NCBI RefSeq assembly: GCF_000304315.1
Contig: NC_018485.1
Coordinates: forward strand, 3,132,501-3,196,500
Direction: 5' to 3'
Source: Methylocystis sp. SC2
Lineage (GTDB): Bacteria; Pseudomonadota; Alphaproteobacteria; Rhizobiales; Beijerinckiaceae
Length of the DNA stretch: 64,000 bases
The number at the start of each line of letters is the position of its first letter. Positions within the stretch are counted from its first letter, which is position 1. Shown here in pieces: positions 27,266 through 35,618 of the stretch. The position numbers and the translations under genes are program-made. The notes under the pieces are model-generated. The model was not told the origin of the DNA and did not search any database. It saw only the letters and a program-made list of their open reading frames with translations.

Positions 27266-28059
27266 TCGTCTTGCGCTCTCGCGCTCTCGTGCCAGCCGCG
27301 CAGCAGAACATAGGAGAGCGCCGCGAGCGCGCCATAGATCGCCAGCCCGCTCAGCGAGATGAGCGCCAGCGCCGCGAACATGCGCGGAATGTCGAGTCGA
27401 AAGCCCGCCTCGACGATACGATAGGCGAGGCCGGTTCCCTGACCCGACGCGCCCGCGGCGAGCTCCGCGACGATGGCGCCGATGAGCGCCAGTCCGCCGC
27501 CGATGCGCAGGCCGGCGAGGAATTGCGGCAGCGCCGACGGCAGGCGCAGATAGATCAGCTTCTGCCACGGCGAAGCGCGATAAAGGTCGAAAAGCTCGCG
27601 CAAGCCGAAGTCGACGGAGGCGAGTCCGAGCGACGTATTCGAAAGAATCGGAAAGAAGGCGACGAGAAAGGCGCAGACCAGCACCGCATTGCCGGGCTGC
27701 AGATACACGAGCAGCAAGGGCGCGATGGCGATGATCGGCGTGACCTGCAAGGTGATGGCGAAGGGCAGCAGCGCGCGCTCCAGCCATTTCGATTGCGCGA
27801 TAAGCAGCGCCAACGCCACGCCGCATATGGTGGCGACGACAAGCGCCTCGAAGGTGACGCCGAGCGTCACCAAAAGCGACGAGAACAGGAGTTCACGGTC
27901 CTCGATCAGCTTGGCGAGGATGACGCTTGGCGCCGGGAGAATATAGGGCGGGATGTTTTTCCAGCGCACGAGTCCTTCCCACAGCGCCAGCGCTGCGAAA
28001 AGCACGGCGAGCGGCACGCCGATGTCGCGCCAAGGGATCGCGCTTGGTTTCTGGATCAC
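27262..28059 (-). CDS. ABC transporter permease (SsuC/ThiX-like)
   Basis: A 265-residue membrane permease with about six helices and the EAA-type cytoplasmic loop seen as ELFDLYRASPWQKLIYLRLPSALPQFLAGLRIG. It fits the nitrate/sulfonate/thiamine-precursor class that works with NMT1-type binding proteins. The start is GTG 28059, overlapping the ATPase stop (GTGA); the frame extends 17 codons further. Confidence 0.9.
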   Translation of the reverse strand: MIQKPSAIPWRDIGVPLAVLFAALALWEGLVRWKNIPPYILPAPSVILAKLIEDRELLFSSLLVTLGVTFEALVVATICGVALALLIAQSKWLERALLPFAITLQVTPIIAIAPLLLVYLQPGNAVLVCAFLVAFFPILSNTSLGLASVDFGLRELFDLYRASPWQKLIYLRLPSALPQFLAGLRIGGGLALIGAIVAELAAGASGQGTGLAYRIVEAGFRLDIPRMFAALALISLSGLAIYGALAALSYVLLRGWHESARAQDE

Positions 28060-28856
28060 GGCGCCGCCTCTTCGATCGAGACGCGAAGCGCCTGCGACGC
28101 ACGGCGGCACACGTCGGCGAAACTCTTGCTCGACCGATAGTCGTCGTCGCGTGGGATCGCCGGGTCGATTTCGATCTCGTCGATGAGTCTGCCGGCGCGT
28201 CGCGACATCACCACGATGCGCGTCGAGAGATAGGCGGCTTCGAACACCGAATGGGTGACGAAGACGATCGTCGCGCCGAACCGGCGTTTGAGCGCGAGCA
28301 GATCGTCGTTGAGCTTGAAGCGCGTCACTTCGTCAAGCGCCGCGAAAGGTTCGTCCATCATCATCAGCGTGGGCGCCGTCGCCAGGGCGCGGGCGATGGC
28401 GCAGCGCATTTTCATCCCGCCAGAGAGTTCTCGCGGCAGCGCGCGCGAAAAGTTGAGAAGACCGACATGCGCGAGCGCCTCTTCGATGCGCGGCGACGCC
28501 TCTTCGCGCGAAACGCCCTTAAGCCGCAGCGGCAGAAAGACATTGTCGAAGACGCTCGCCCAAGGCAGCAGCGTCGCGTCCTGGAACACGACGCCGATAT
28601 TGTTCTTCACTTGAGGCGCGCGCCAATTGATCGCGCCCGCCGTCGGGCTCGCGAGCCCTGCGATGAGCCGCAGCGCCGTCGACTTGCCGCAGCCCGAAGG
28701 CCCGAGCAGCGTCAGGATCTCGCCTTCGCGCACGTCGAGATCATAGTCGGCGAGGGCGACGAGCCCGCTCGGGAATGTCTTGCCGACGGCGCGTAGAGAA
28801 ACGAGCGCAGGCGCCGTCACTCGCGTCTCTTCGACCGCAGAAGCGCCGAGCGTCAT
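28056..28856 (-). CDS. ABC transporter ATP-binding protein (SsuB/ThiZ-like)
   Basis: A 266-residue ATPase: Walker A LLGPSGCGKST (about 51-61), Q-loop VVFQDATLLPW, signature ELSGGMKMRCAIARAL, Walker B TLMMMDEPFAALD and the switch His in VFVTHSVFEA. It powers uptake with the adjacent permease and binding protein. ATG 28856 overlaps the binding-protein stop by four bases. Confidence 0.94.
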   Translation of the reverse strand: MTLGASAVEETRVTAPALVSLRAVGKTFPSGLVALADYDLDVREGEILTLLGPSGCGKSTALRLIAGLASPTAGAINWRAPQVKNNIGVVFQDATLLPWASVFDNVFLPLRLKGVSREEASPRIEEALAHVGLLNFSRALPRELSGGMKMRCAIARALATAPTLMMMDEPFAALDEVTRFKLNDDLLALKRRFGATIVFVTHSVFEAAYLSTRIVVMSRRAGRLIDEIEIDPAIPRDDDYRSSKSFADVCRRASQALRVSIEEAAP

Positions 28857-29839
28857 TTCGGCCGCAGCTCCATGCCGACCTTCTTGCCGATGAAGCGCAG
28901 CGTGTAGCCGCGCGTGTAATCGATGTCGGCGGGAACCACGCCGGCCTTGGCCATTTTATCGAAAAAGCTCTTCATCCGCGCGTCGGTGATCACGCCGACG
29001 CCATGGGTCCGCGCGTCGCCGGAGTCGACGATCCCGCGCTCTTTCATCTTGGCGAGAGAATAGGCGATCTGGCCGTCGGTCATCTCGGGATTGTCGCGCT
29101 TGATCATGGCGTTCGCCTGAGCGTTATCGCCATAGAGATAATTGTACCAGCCGACGATCGAGGCGTCGACGAAGCGCTGCACGAGGTCGGGAGTCTTGGC
29201 GATCGTGTCGCCGCGCGTCTCGATCGTCGTCGAATAGCCGTCGTAGCCGTGGTCATGCAAAAGAAAGACGTTAGGCGTAAAGCCGCCTTGGCGTTCGATG
29301 GCGTAGGGCTCCGAGGTGAGAATCCCCTCCTGAATCGAGCTCTTATCGGCAAGGAAAGGCGCCGAGTTGAAATTATAGGGCTTGGCGTTTGCATCCTTGA
29401 AGCCATACGCCTGCGTCAGCCATTGCCAGACGGACGCGCGCATGTCGCTGGCGATGAAGGCCGTCGCCTTGGGCAGATCTTCGAAACGATCGAGGCCGAC
29501 GCCCGGATGCGACATGAAGATCACCGGATCGACCTGAAACATGCTGGCGACGGTGACGACCGGCACGTTCTGCTGCACCGATTCGAACATCTGAATGGTG
29601 TTCGCGCCCATCGCGAAATCGACCCGGCCTGCGGCGAGCAGCAGCCGCGCGTTGAGCTGCGGCCCGCCTTGCAGAATGGTCACGTCGAGTCCGTAGCGCG
29701 CGTAAGTGCCGTCGGCGACGGCCTGATAGAAGCCGCCGTGCTCGGCCTGCGCCCGCCAATCGGTGGCGAAGCGCACCTTGTCGAGCGCGAGGGCGGGCGC
29801 CGCGATGAGGAGAGCGATGAGCAAGGCGACAAGGCGCAT
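28853..29839 (-). CDS. ABC transporter substrate-binding protein, NMT1/THI5-like
   Basis: A 328-residue periplasmic binding protein with a signal peptide (LVALLIALLIAAPALA). The opening block DWRAQAEHGGFYQAVADGTY and LDVTILQGGPQLNARLLLAAGRVDFAMG is the pattern of NMT1/THI5-like proteins such as ThiY, which bind a pyrimidine thiamine precursor; related proteins bind riboflavin or sulfonates. So thiamine precursor uptake is an inference. No TPP riboswitch is seen in the 51-base gap before it. It leads a tight operon with ATPase, permease and GNAT, and lies 51 bases after pmbA. Confidence 0.88.
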   Translation of the reverse strand: MRLVALLIALLIAAPALALDKVRFATDWRAQAEHGGFYQAVADGTYARYGLDVTILQGGPQLNARLLLAAGRVDFAMGANTIQMFESVQQNVPVVTVASMFQVDPVIFMSHPGVGLDRFEDLPKATAFIASDMRASVWQWLTQAYGFKDANAKPYNFNSAPFLADKSSIQEGILTSEPYAIERQGGFTPNVFLLHDHGYDGYSTTIETRGDTIAKTPDLVQRFVDASIVGWYNYLYGDNAQANAMIKRDNPEMTDGQIAYSLAKMKERGIVDSGDARTHGVGVITDARMKSFFDKMAKAGVVPADIDYTRGYTLRFIGKKVGMELRPK

Positions 29840-29890
29840 GGTGCGGGCTCCGGTTGCGAGGCGCGCATCATACATGAACGCGCGCGGGCG

Positions 29891-31225
29891 CTATATCCCG
29901 CTCGACTTCGACGAGAAATTGAAGCCTTCGACGAGCATCGCCGGCGCCGCGGGGGCGCCGCCTTCGCCCGCCGCGCGCCAGGTCCGACGCGTCGGACCGA
30001 GCGCTTTGACATTGCTGAAGAGATCGCCGAGCCGCTGATTGAAGCGCATGTTGCGCATGGGCGCGACGATGCGGCCGTTCTCGATGAGAAAATTGCCGTC
30101 GCGCGTGAGGCCGGTCAGCAGCAGGCTCTTAGGCTCCACAATATTTGTGTACCAGAACCTCGTCACCAGAACGCCGCGGCGCACCGAGCGGACCATGTCG
30201 TCGATCGACGCGTCGCCGCCGGACATGACGAAATTCTTCGCAAAGGGAATTGCTTCGGATTCGGTCTTTTGCGCCCAGGCGCGTGAACGGTAGAGCGTTC
30301 TCACAACGCCGTTCTCGACGAAGGCGCGGGCGCGATGCGGCACGCCCTCGAAGCCGAAGGCCGCCTCCGGCGCCAGCGGGTCGGCGGGATCGACGCGGAT
30401 CGTGAGCTTTTCGTCGAACAGCCTTTCGCCGATCAGCGCGCCGCCGCCGGGACGGGCGAAGAAGCTTCTGCCTTCGTCGGCGGCGCGCGCCTCCATCGTT
30501 CTGATGAGCCAGAACATAAGTTCCGCCGTTGCGTCCGGTTCGAGAACGACGGTGTAGGCGCCGGGTTCGAGGTCGACGGGCGTCGCGTCATGCGCGCCCT
30601 TGGCGCAGGCGACGCGCGCGATCGCCTCGGCGTCGAGACGATCCGCAAAGAACTGATGCGCGCCCGCCCAGCCCGACCATGCGTCGGCGCGGTTGCGCGC
30701 CGTGGCGGAGAGATCGATTTCGCTGCGCCGCTCATAGGCGAAGAGGCCTGCGCTCGTCGCATAAGCGTCGAATCGCCTGGCCGTCGTCGCGCAGCCGAAG
30801 GTGTCGACGCCGATCCGCGCGCCTTCCTCGATGACGCGCGCCGCCGCGCCGGCAAGCGCGTCGAGGCGCAGATGGGCGGTCGCGTCGTCATAGCGGTCGG
30901 AGAAGCCGTAATTCTGCGGGCCGAGCGGCGCGACATAATCGGGATCGACGGGCAACATCCGCGCGATCTCTTCCGAGCGCGCCGCGGCGGCGGCCAACGC
31001 CGCGTCGTCGAAACGCGAGATGCTGCAGGAGCCGATGCGCCCGCCGATATGCGACGAGATGCGCAGATTGGCTTCGGCGCTCGCGAGATTGGTCGTGGCG
31101 CCGCCGCGCGCGAAGCGCAGACTCTGGTCCAAGCCGCCCTGGATATGCACGGCGCAGGCGTCGGCCTTGGAGCGCGCGAGGACCTTGTCGGCGATCGACT
31201 TTGCGTCGTCTGAAGAAAGGAACAC
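29891..31225 (-). CDS. pmbA: TldE/PmbA-type metalloprotease-related protein
   Basis: The non-catalytic partner of TldD in a heterodimeric protease that cleaves unfolded peptides and matures some RiPPs. The 444-residue protein has the family's C-terminal half with GVLVTRFWYTNIVEPKSLLL and GLTRDGNFLIENGRIVAPMRN. It lacks HExxxH, as expected for PmbA/TldE. Its GTG start at 31225 overlaps the TAG stop of the preceding unknown gene by one base, so translation is coupled across the inserted module. Confidence 0.9.
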   Translation of the reverse strand: MFLSSDDAKSIADKVLARSKADACAVHIQGGLDQSLRFARGGATTNLASAEANLRISSHIGGRIGSCSISRFDDAALAAAAARSEEIARMLPVDPDYVAPLGPQNYGFSDRYDDATAHLRLDALAGAAARVIEEGARIGVDTFGCATTARRFDAYATSAGLFAYERRSEIDLSATARNRADAWSGWAGAHQFFADRLDAEAIARVACAKGAHDATPVDLEPGAYTVVLEPDATAELMFWLIRTMEARAADEGRSFFARPGGGALIGERLFDEKLTIRVDPADPLAPEAAFGFEGVPHRARAFVENGVVRTLYRSRAWAQKTESEAIPFAKNFVMSGGDASIDDMVRSVRRGVLVTRFWYTNIVEPKSLLLTGLTRDGNFLIENGRIVAPMRNMRFNQRLGDLFSNVKALGPTRRTWRAAGEGGAPAAPAMLVEGFNFSSKSSGI

Positions 31226-31989
31226 TAAAACAACTCGCCTTGAGTTGTCTCATTGAGTCGAATTACGCCCAGCAATTGCCATGTCTGTGGTCGCTTGGCC
31301 ATGTTGCCCAACGCGAAAGCCATTCCCTTCTTGGGGTAATCCTCGTTGAACACGTGGTTCATCCATTGCAGGGCATCGATTTCCGAAGTTTCTTGGCTTT
31401 GTCGCCAAAACATGGCGTGCGCTTCCCAATCTCCATTGTGATAGTGGTGAGCACCGTCCGCGTCATCGAACTTGAAGCTAAACTTATATGGAGTTGGCTC
31501 AAGTTCGGCGAGTTCTTCGTCGTCCAGCAGATCGTGCTGACGCGCGGCGAGACGGAACACCTCGCGTTCTTCAGAGATTTCTTCGGCTGTTTTCGCCTTC
31601 CATAGGAAGCGAGTGTTCCGAGGTCGAATCAGCGCAAGGGAATCACCTTGATGAGCCGCGACCTTCGCTGATCCTAAGAGCATGGGTGTTAGGAGTCTGG
31701 CCCGCTCGGCTTCCTTTAGTTTGCCCCCTATTGCGATTGACTCTTCGTGTACATGGCAACTTTCCTTTCGGGTGTCAGATTTCGGTCGACCATAGTTGAA
31801 GCTGACCCAGTCCCATCGCGAAAAGCTGCTCTCACCTTTCAGATGGCGAAATCGAATAGGGAAAAGCCGTTTCCATCGCCTGTCGGCGGTGACGCCCGCG
31901 CAACAGACGGTTTCTCCATATTTCTTACTCGGTTGCGGCAAGGCTTTGATCAGAATGACTATGCGCTCGGATGGGGGAGAAATCGTCAT
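31225..31989 (-). CDS. Uncharacterised partner of DUF488, between tldD and pmbA
   Basis: A 254-residue cytoplasmic protein without a signal or membrane helix. The N-terminus reads ERIVILIKALPQPSKKYGET (about 8-27), followed by Cys-Cys, DRRWKRLFPIRFRHL and FSRWDWVSFNYGRP. The last third is polar with Trp/His-rich segments (DGAHHYHNGDWEAHAMFW). I recall similar sequences next to DUF488 genes in other bacteria, but no function is known to me. It overlaps the DUF488 gene by 65 bases and the pmbA start by one. Base composition is lower in G+C than the flanking genes (31801-31860 has 32 G/C of 60). Confidence 0.75.
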   Translation of the reverse strand: MTISPPSERIVILIKALPQPSKKYGETVCCAGVTADRRWKRLFPIRFRHLKGESSFSRWDWVSFNYGRPKSDTRKESCHVHEESIAIGGKLKEAERARLLTPMLLGSAKVAAHQGDSLALIRPRNTRFLWKAKTAEEISEEREVFRLAARQHDLLDDEELAELEPTPYKFSFKFDDADGAHHYHNGDWEAHAMFWRQSQETSEIDALQWMNHVFNEDYPKKGMAFALGNMAKRPQTWQLLGVIRLNETTQGELF

Positions 31990-32440
31990 AACGCCTCGGG
32001 AGATCGCCGTAGAGATCAAGAGGTTTGAATCCCATGGGGATCAAATGATCGCTCACGATGGAGCGGTGACAGTGCTTCGGATCGCGCTCAAAACAGAGCA
32101 AGCACACCGATCGCTCAAGCGCTAATTCTGTCAGTTTCCTAAGGGATGCTTGTGCGTCGGCGCCACGGAGATGTTCGCTGTATATTCGACGGAATTCATC
32201 AATACGACCAGCGCGCGCCGCTTCTCTCCCTGGCTTGGGGTCGCCGAGTTCGTTCATATGCTGGTACGCGATGCCTTCCGAGTTCAATCTCGTTTTCAAC
32301 GCAGTTTTCGAAAATCCCTTTTTACGCGATATTGCAATTGCTCTGACATCAACAAGCACCGCAATGCGCACGGCGTGAAGCGTCGCCATGAACCGATCTA
32401 TGTCGGTTCCTTCGTATCCAATTGTGAAGACTGTGTTCAT
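31925..32440 (-). CDS. DUF488 family protein
   Basis: A 171-residue protein with the DUF488 hallmarks: MNTVFTIGYEG at the start, VLVDVRA near residue 30, and the Cys/His motif CLLCFERDPKHCHR at 113-126. The Asp-x-Arg and CHR residues look like an active or metal site, but the family has no established activity that I can name. It starts 15 bases after the tldD stop and overlaps the next gene by 65 bases. Confidence 0.88.
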   Translation of the reverse strand: MNTVFTIGYEGTDIDRFMATLHAVRIAVLVDVRAIAISRKKGFSKTALKTRLNSEGIAYQHMNELGDPKPGREAARAGRIDEFRRIYSEHLRGADAQASLRKLTELALERSVCLLCFERDPKHCHRSIVSDHLIPMGFKPLDLYGDLPRRYDDFSPIRAHSHSDQSLAATE

Positions 32441-32455
32441 CGCAATCCAGCCGCG

Positions 32456-33982
32456 TTATTCGCTCGTGTTCAGGACGCGCACATTGCGAAAGAGCGCCGG
32501 CGGGCTGCCATGCGAGACCGGCGCCACCTGCACCGGCTCGGCCTTGCCGCAGGTGAAGGTGCCGTCGAGATGATAGGCGCTCTCGTCGCATAGACCTGCG
32601 AGAGAGTTCCAAAATTGCGTGGTGCGGCCCTGATAGGCGCCGTCGCGCAGCAGATCGCCGAGCTTGCCGTTCTTGATCTCATAAAACAGCTGTCCGCCGA
32701 ACTGGAAATTGTCGCGCTGCTGATCGATGCTCCAGCTGCCGGCGCCGACGACATAGATGCCATTCTCGACGTCGCCGATGAGATCATTGAAGGAGCATTT
32801 CTGAGGATTAGGCTTGAGCGAAATATTCGGCATGCGCTGAATGGGAAAGGTCGTCGGACTGTCCGCATAGGCGCAGCCGTTCGAATGCGACAGGCCGATG
32901 AGATGCGCCTGTCCAAGCGCCATCTGGAAATTCCTGAACACGCCCTTTTCGACGATCGCGAAATCGGCGGCCTCCGCAGGGGCGCCGTCGTCGTCATAGC
33001 CGATGGTGGCGAGCGCGCCGGGCTGCGCGCGATCGGCGACGATCGTCATCAATTCGGAGCCGAACTGCAGTTCGTTGAGCATATGCGGTTTGACGAAGCT
33101 CGTTCCGGCGAAATTCGCCTCCCAGCCCAGCACGCGGTCGAGCTCGGTCGAATGGCCGACCGTCTCGTGAATCGTGAGCCACAGATTCGTCGGGTCGATC
33201 ACGACGTCGTAGTCGCCAGGCGTCACCGGCTTAGCGTCGAGCTTCGCGCGCGCCTCTTCGCCGGCCTGCGCGGCCTCCTCGATCAGGCCGGCGCCGACGA
33301 CATAGTCCCAGCCGGCGCCGCGCGCCGGCGCCAGGCAGTCGCGCGTCGCAAAACGGCCGCTGGCGCGGTCGATGGCGGTCGCTTGAAAGTTCGGCGCGAC
33401 GCGCGTGCGCGTCTGATGAATGCGGCTGCCAAGACTATTGGCGAAGAATCGCTCTTCGCAGGTCGCCGAGAGCGAGGCTGAACAGAAATCCGCGCCGTGA
33501 TCGCGCGCGCTGGCGATGATCGACAGCAGCAGGTCGGCCTTCTCGCCGGAGGATACTTCGAGGGGATCGATGCCCATGGGCATGATCCATTCGGCTTCAT
33601 GCGCGGGCAGACGCTCGAGCGCGATCGGCTGGAACTGTATCCGCTTCACCGCGCGGGCGTTCTCCAGCGCGCGATCGACGCCGTCGCGCAGGCTCTGCGG
33701 ATCGAGCCGCCGCGCGCCGTAAAATCCCCAGCAGCCGTCGAGCAGCACGCGCATGCCGAAGCCTTGCGAGGCGCGCTCGTCGAAATTCTCCAAGCGGTCG
33801 TCCTTGGCCAAGGCGTATTCGCGGCGGGTTTCGCCGATCCTGACGTCGGCGTAGCTGGCGCCGTTGCGCTTCGCGGCGGTCAGCGCGATATCGGCGAGAT
33901 CGTAGAGCAGCGCGCGGTCCAACGCGAAGGCGTTGCCGCCCCTGGGGCGCGAGGCTTCGGTCGTCGAAGGCGTGGCCGCCAT
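32456..33982 (-). CDS. tldD: TldD-type zinc metalloprotease
   Basis: The catalytic subunit of the TldD/TldE protease. The 508-residue protein has HETVGH at 272-277 (HExxxH zinc site) and later GLSHSNGCAYADSP and the GGQLFYEIKNGKLG block with the family's distal metal-ligand region. GGAG precedes ATG 33982; an ATG 12 bases upstream is in frame. It heads a tldD-DUF488-unknown-pmbA unit in which all junctions are short or overlapping. Confidence 0.92.
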   Translation of the reverse strand: MAATPSTTEASRPRGGNAFALDRALLYDLADIALTAAKRNGASYADVRIGETRREYALAKDDRLENFDERASQGFGMRVLLDGCWGFYGARRLDPQSLRDGVDRALENARAVKRIQFQPIALERLPAHEAEWIMPMGIDPLEVSSGEKADLLLSIIASARDHGADFCSASLSATCEERFFANSLGSRIHQTRTRVAPNFQATAIDRASGRFATRDCLAPARGAGWDYVVGAGLIEEAAQAGEEARAKLDAKPVTPGDYDVVIDPTNLWLTIHETVGHSTELDRVLGWEANFAGTSFVKPHMLNELQFGSELMTIVADRAQPGALATIGYDDDGAPAEAADFAIVEKGVFRNFQMALGQAHLIGLSHSNGCAYADSPTTFPIQRMPNISLKPNPQKCSFNDLIGDVENGIYVVGAGSWSIDQQRDNFQFGGQLFYEIKNGKLGDLLRDGAYQGRTTQFWNSLAGLCDESAYHLDGTFTCGKAEPVQVAPVSHGSPPALFRNVRVLNTSE

Positions 33983-34042
33983 TGGTCGCTCCAAAATTCT
34001 CTCATATGGTGGTCGCTTCGGCGGCGATTTGCAATCGCCGTG

Positions 34043-34732
34043 TTACGATTGCGCTTCGCCGTTCCATCCGCATGCGGCGAGCGCCTCTTCCATATGCGCG
34101 GGCGGCGCGGCGACGGCTTGCACCGGCGGCTTGCCGTCCTGCATCGGCACGCGCACCGCGCGCGCATGAAGATGTAGCGGGGCTGAGTCCTCGCGGCGAC
34201 CTGAGCCATAGATCGGATCGCCGAGAATGGGCCAGCCCATCGCCTGCGCATGCACGCGGATCTGATGCGTGCGGCCGGTGTGCGGCGTGAATTCGATGAA
34301 TGTCAGCCTGTTGTCCGGACTTCCGCCAAGCACGCGCCAGGAGGTTCGGGCGGGCAGACCCAAAGGGTCCGGACGCATCCACCAGCCGCGCGTCGCATCG
34401 AGCCGCCCGAGCGGAAGATCGATTTCGCCTTCTTCGCCCGTGGGCGCGCCTTCGACGACCGCCCAATAGGTCTTGCCGATGCGGCCGGACTTGAACAGCG
34501 CGCCGAGCCGCTCGAGGGCTTTGCGGTGGCGCCCAAGAACAAGGCAGCCGGACGTGTCCTTGTCGAGCCGGTGGGCCAGCGCCGGCGGCCGCGGCAGGCC
34601 AAAGCGCAGCTGGTCGAAGGCGTCTTCAAGACTTGCGCCGCCCTTCGGCCCGCGATGCACGGCGACGCCGGCGGGCTTGTCGATGATCAGCATCAGCCCG
34701 TCGCGGTGGAGCAGGCGAGAGAGGAGGTCCAT
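34043..34732 (-). CDS. RluA-family pseudouridine synthase
   Basis: Isomerises uridine to pseudouridine in rRNA or tRNA. The 229-residue protein consists of the catalytic domain only, without an S4 domain. The active Asp is in HRLDKDTSG (about residues 54-62), then GKTYWAVV, TPHTGRTHQIRVH and GDPIYG. Its target is not readable from sequence. It is 60 bases upstream of tldD on the same strand. Confidence 0.93.
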   Translation of the reverse strand: MDLLSRLLHRDGLMLIIDKPAGVAVHRGPKGGASLEDAFDQLRFGLPRPPALAHRLDKDTSGCLVLGRHRKALERLGALFKSGRIGKTYWAVVEGAPTGEEGEIDLPLGRLDATRGWWMRPDPLGLPARTSWRVLGGSPDNRLTFIEFTPHTGRTHQIRVHAQAMGWPILGDPIYGSGRREDSAPLHLHARAVRVPMQDGKPPVQAVAAPPAHMEEALAACGWNGEAQS

Positions 34733-34767
34733 CAGCGGCTTATAGCAGCGACGCGCGCAAGACGGCG

Positions 34768-35535
34768 CTATTTCACGGCCGGCGCGAGCTTTCCGAGCGA
34801 AATCGCGCCGCCGACGAACTCACCATACTTGTGGAAATATTCGTCCGTCAGATGAACGCCGTCCCTCGTGTAACACCGCTCGTGTCCTTCGTAGCGACCG
34901 ATGAAGGCGTCATATTCGAGAGTGTTGAGTTCGGGATGGTCGCGCCACAGCGCGACCCGATAGAGGTCGTTCACCTGTCGCTCGCAGTCATCATAGAAAC
35001 AGCTCAATATCGAGCGCTTGAGCGCGCTGTAGAGATTCGGCGGCCTGAAATTGCGCTCGTTGACCCGTGGTATGGAGATGATTTCGACGTCGTCGACGTC
35101 AGCAAAATACTCGACGAGCTTTTTCGTATATTCGACATAGGCCGACGCGCCGACGTGCTGAATCGCGTCGTTGACGCCGTTCATCAGGACGACCTTGTCC
35201 GGCTTCTTGTCCCCGAACATGCGGTAGAGTTTGTATTTGGGGAATTTCTCGCGCAGTTCGGCGTAGAGCAACCGCGAGTTGCGGCCGGCAAAGCCGAGAC
35301 TGCACGCCCGGACGCCGCGGCCGTCAAGCCTTTTCGCCACGGCGCGCGGCAGTTCGGGCAGGACCTTGCCGTCCGAGGCCCAGGATTCGCCGATGACGAG
35401 GATTCTATAGTCGTCCCCGGCGCCGTTCACATCGGCGCAGTAGAGCGTCGGCTCATCCGACCGCTTCAGGCTGAGAAGCGTCAGCCCGCTTGTGACGGCC
35501 AGAACAAACGCCAGTTTATGCGCCCCCGGGAACAT
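34768..35535 (-). CDS. SGNH/GDSL hydrolase-like secreted protein
   Basis: A 255-residue protein with an N-terminal hydrophobic anchor or signal (KLAFVLAVTSGLTLLSL). SGNH blocks are visible: GESWASDG with the Ser, GFAGRNSR, LMNGVNDAIQ (block III Asn), and DGVHLTDE (Asp-x-x-His). It is downstream of, and on the same strand as, an acyltransferase-3 gene. Such pairs often O-acetylate extracellular glycans, so a role as the periplasmic transferase or esterase is plausible. Confidence 0.8.
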   Translation of the reverse strand: MFPGAHKLAFVLAVTSGLTLLSLKRSDEPTLYCADVNGAGDDYRILVIGESWASDGKVLPELPRAVAKRLDGRGVRACSLGFAGRNSRLLYAELREKFPKYKLYRMFGDKKPDKVVLMNGVNDAIQHVGASAYVEYTKKLVEYFADVDDVEIISIPRVNERNFRPPNLYSALKRSILSCFYDDCERQVNDLYRVALWRDHPELNTLEYDAFIGRYEGHERCYTRDGVHLTDEYFHKYGEFVGGAISLGKLAPAVK

Positions 35536-35618
35536 GGCGAACCCATATCCCGGCGACCGGACTCAAGCAAATTTGTCGATGTGCGCGTCCCCGCGCGTTT
35601 GAACCGACCTTCGGCCAT

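Noticed and set aside
27266..27826. A fused protein made of antisense permease sequence and the GNAT
   Set aside because: The first part lies in another frame of the permease gene. The GNAT begins cleanly at 27265 with an ATGA overlap.
29840..29890. A TPP riboswitch before the ThiY-like gene
   Set aside because: The gap is only 51 bases and lacks the conserved thi-box features.
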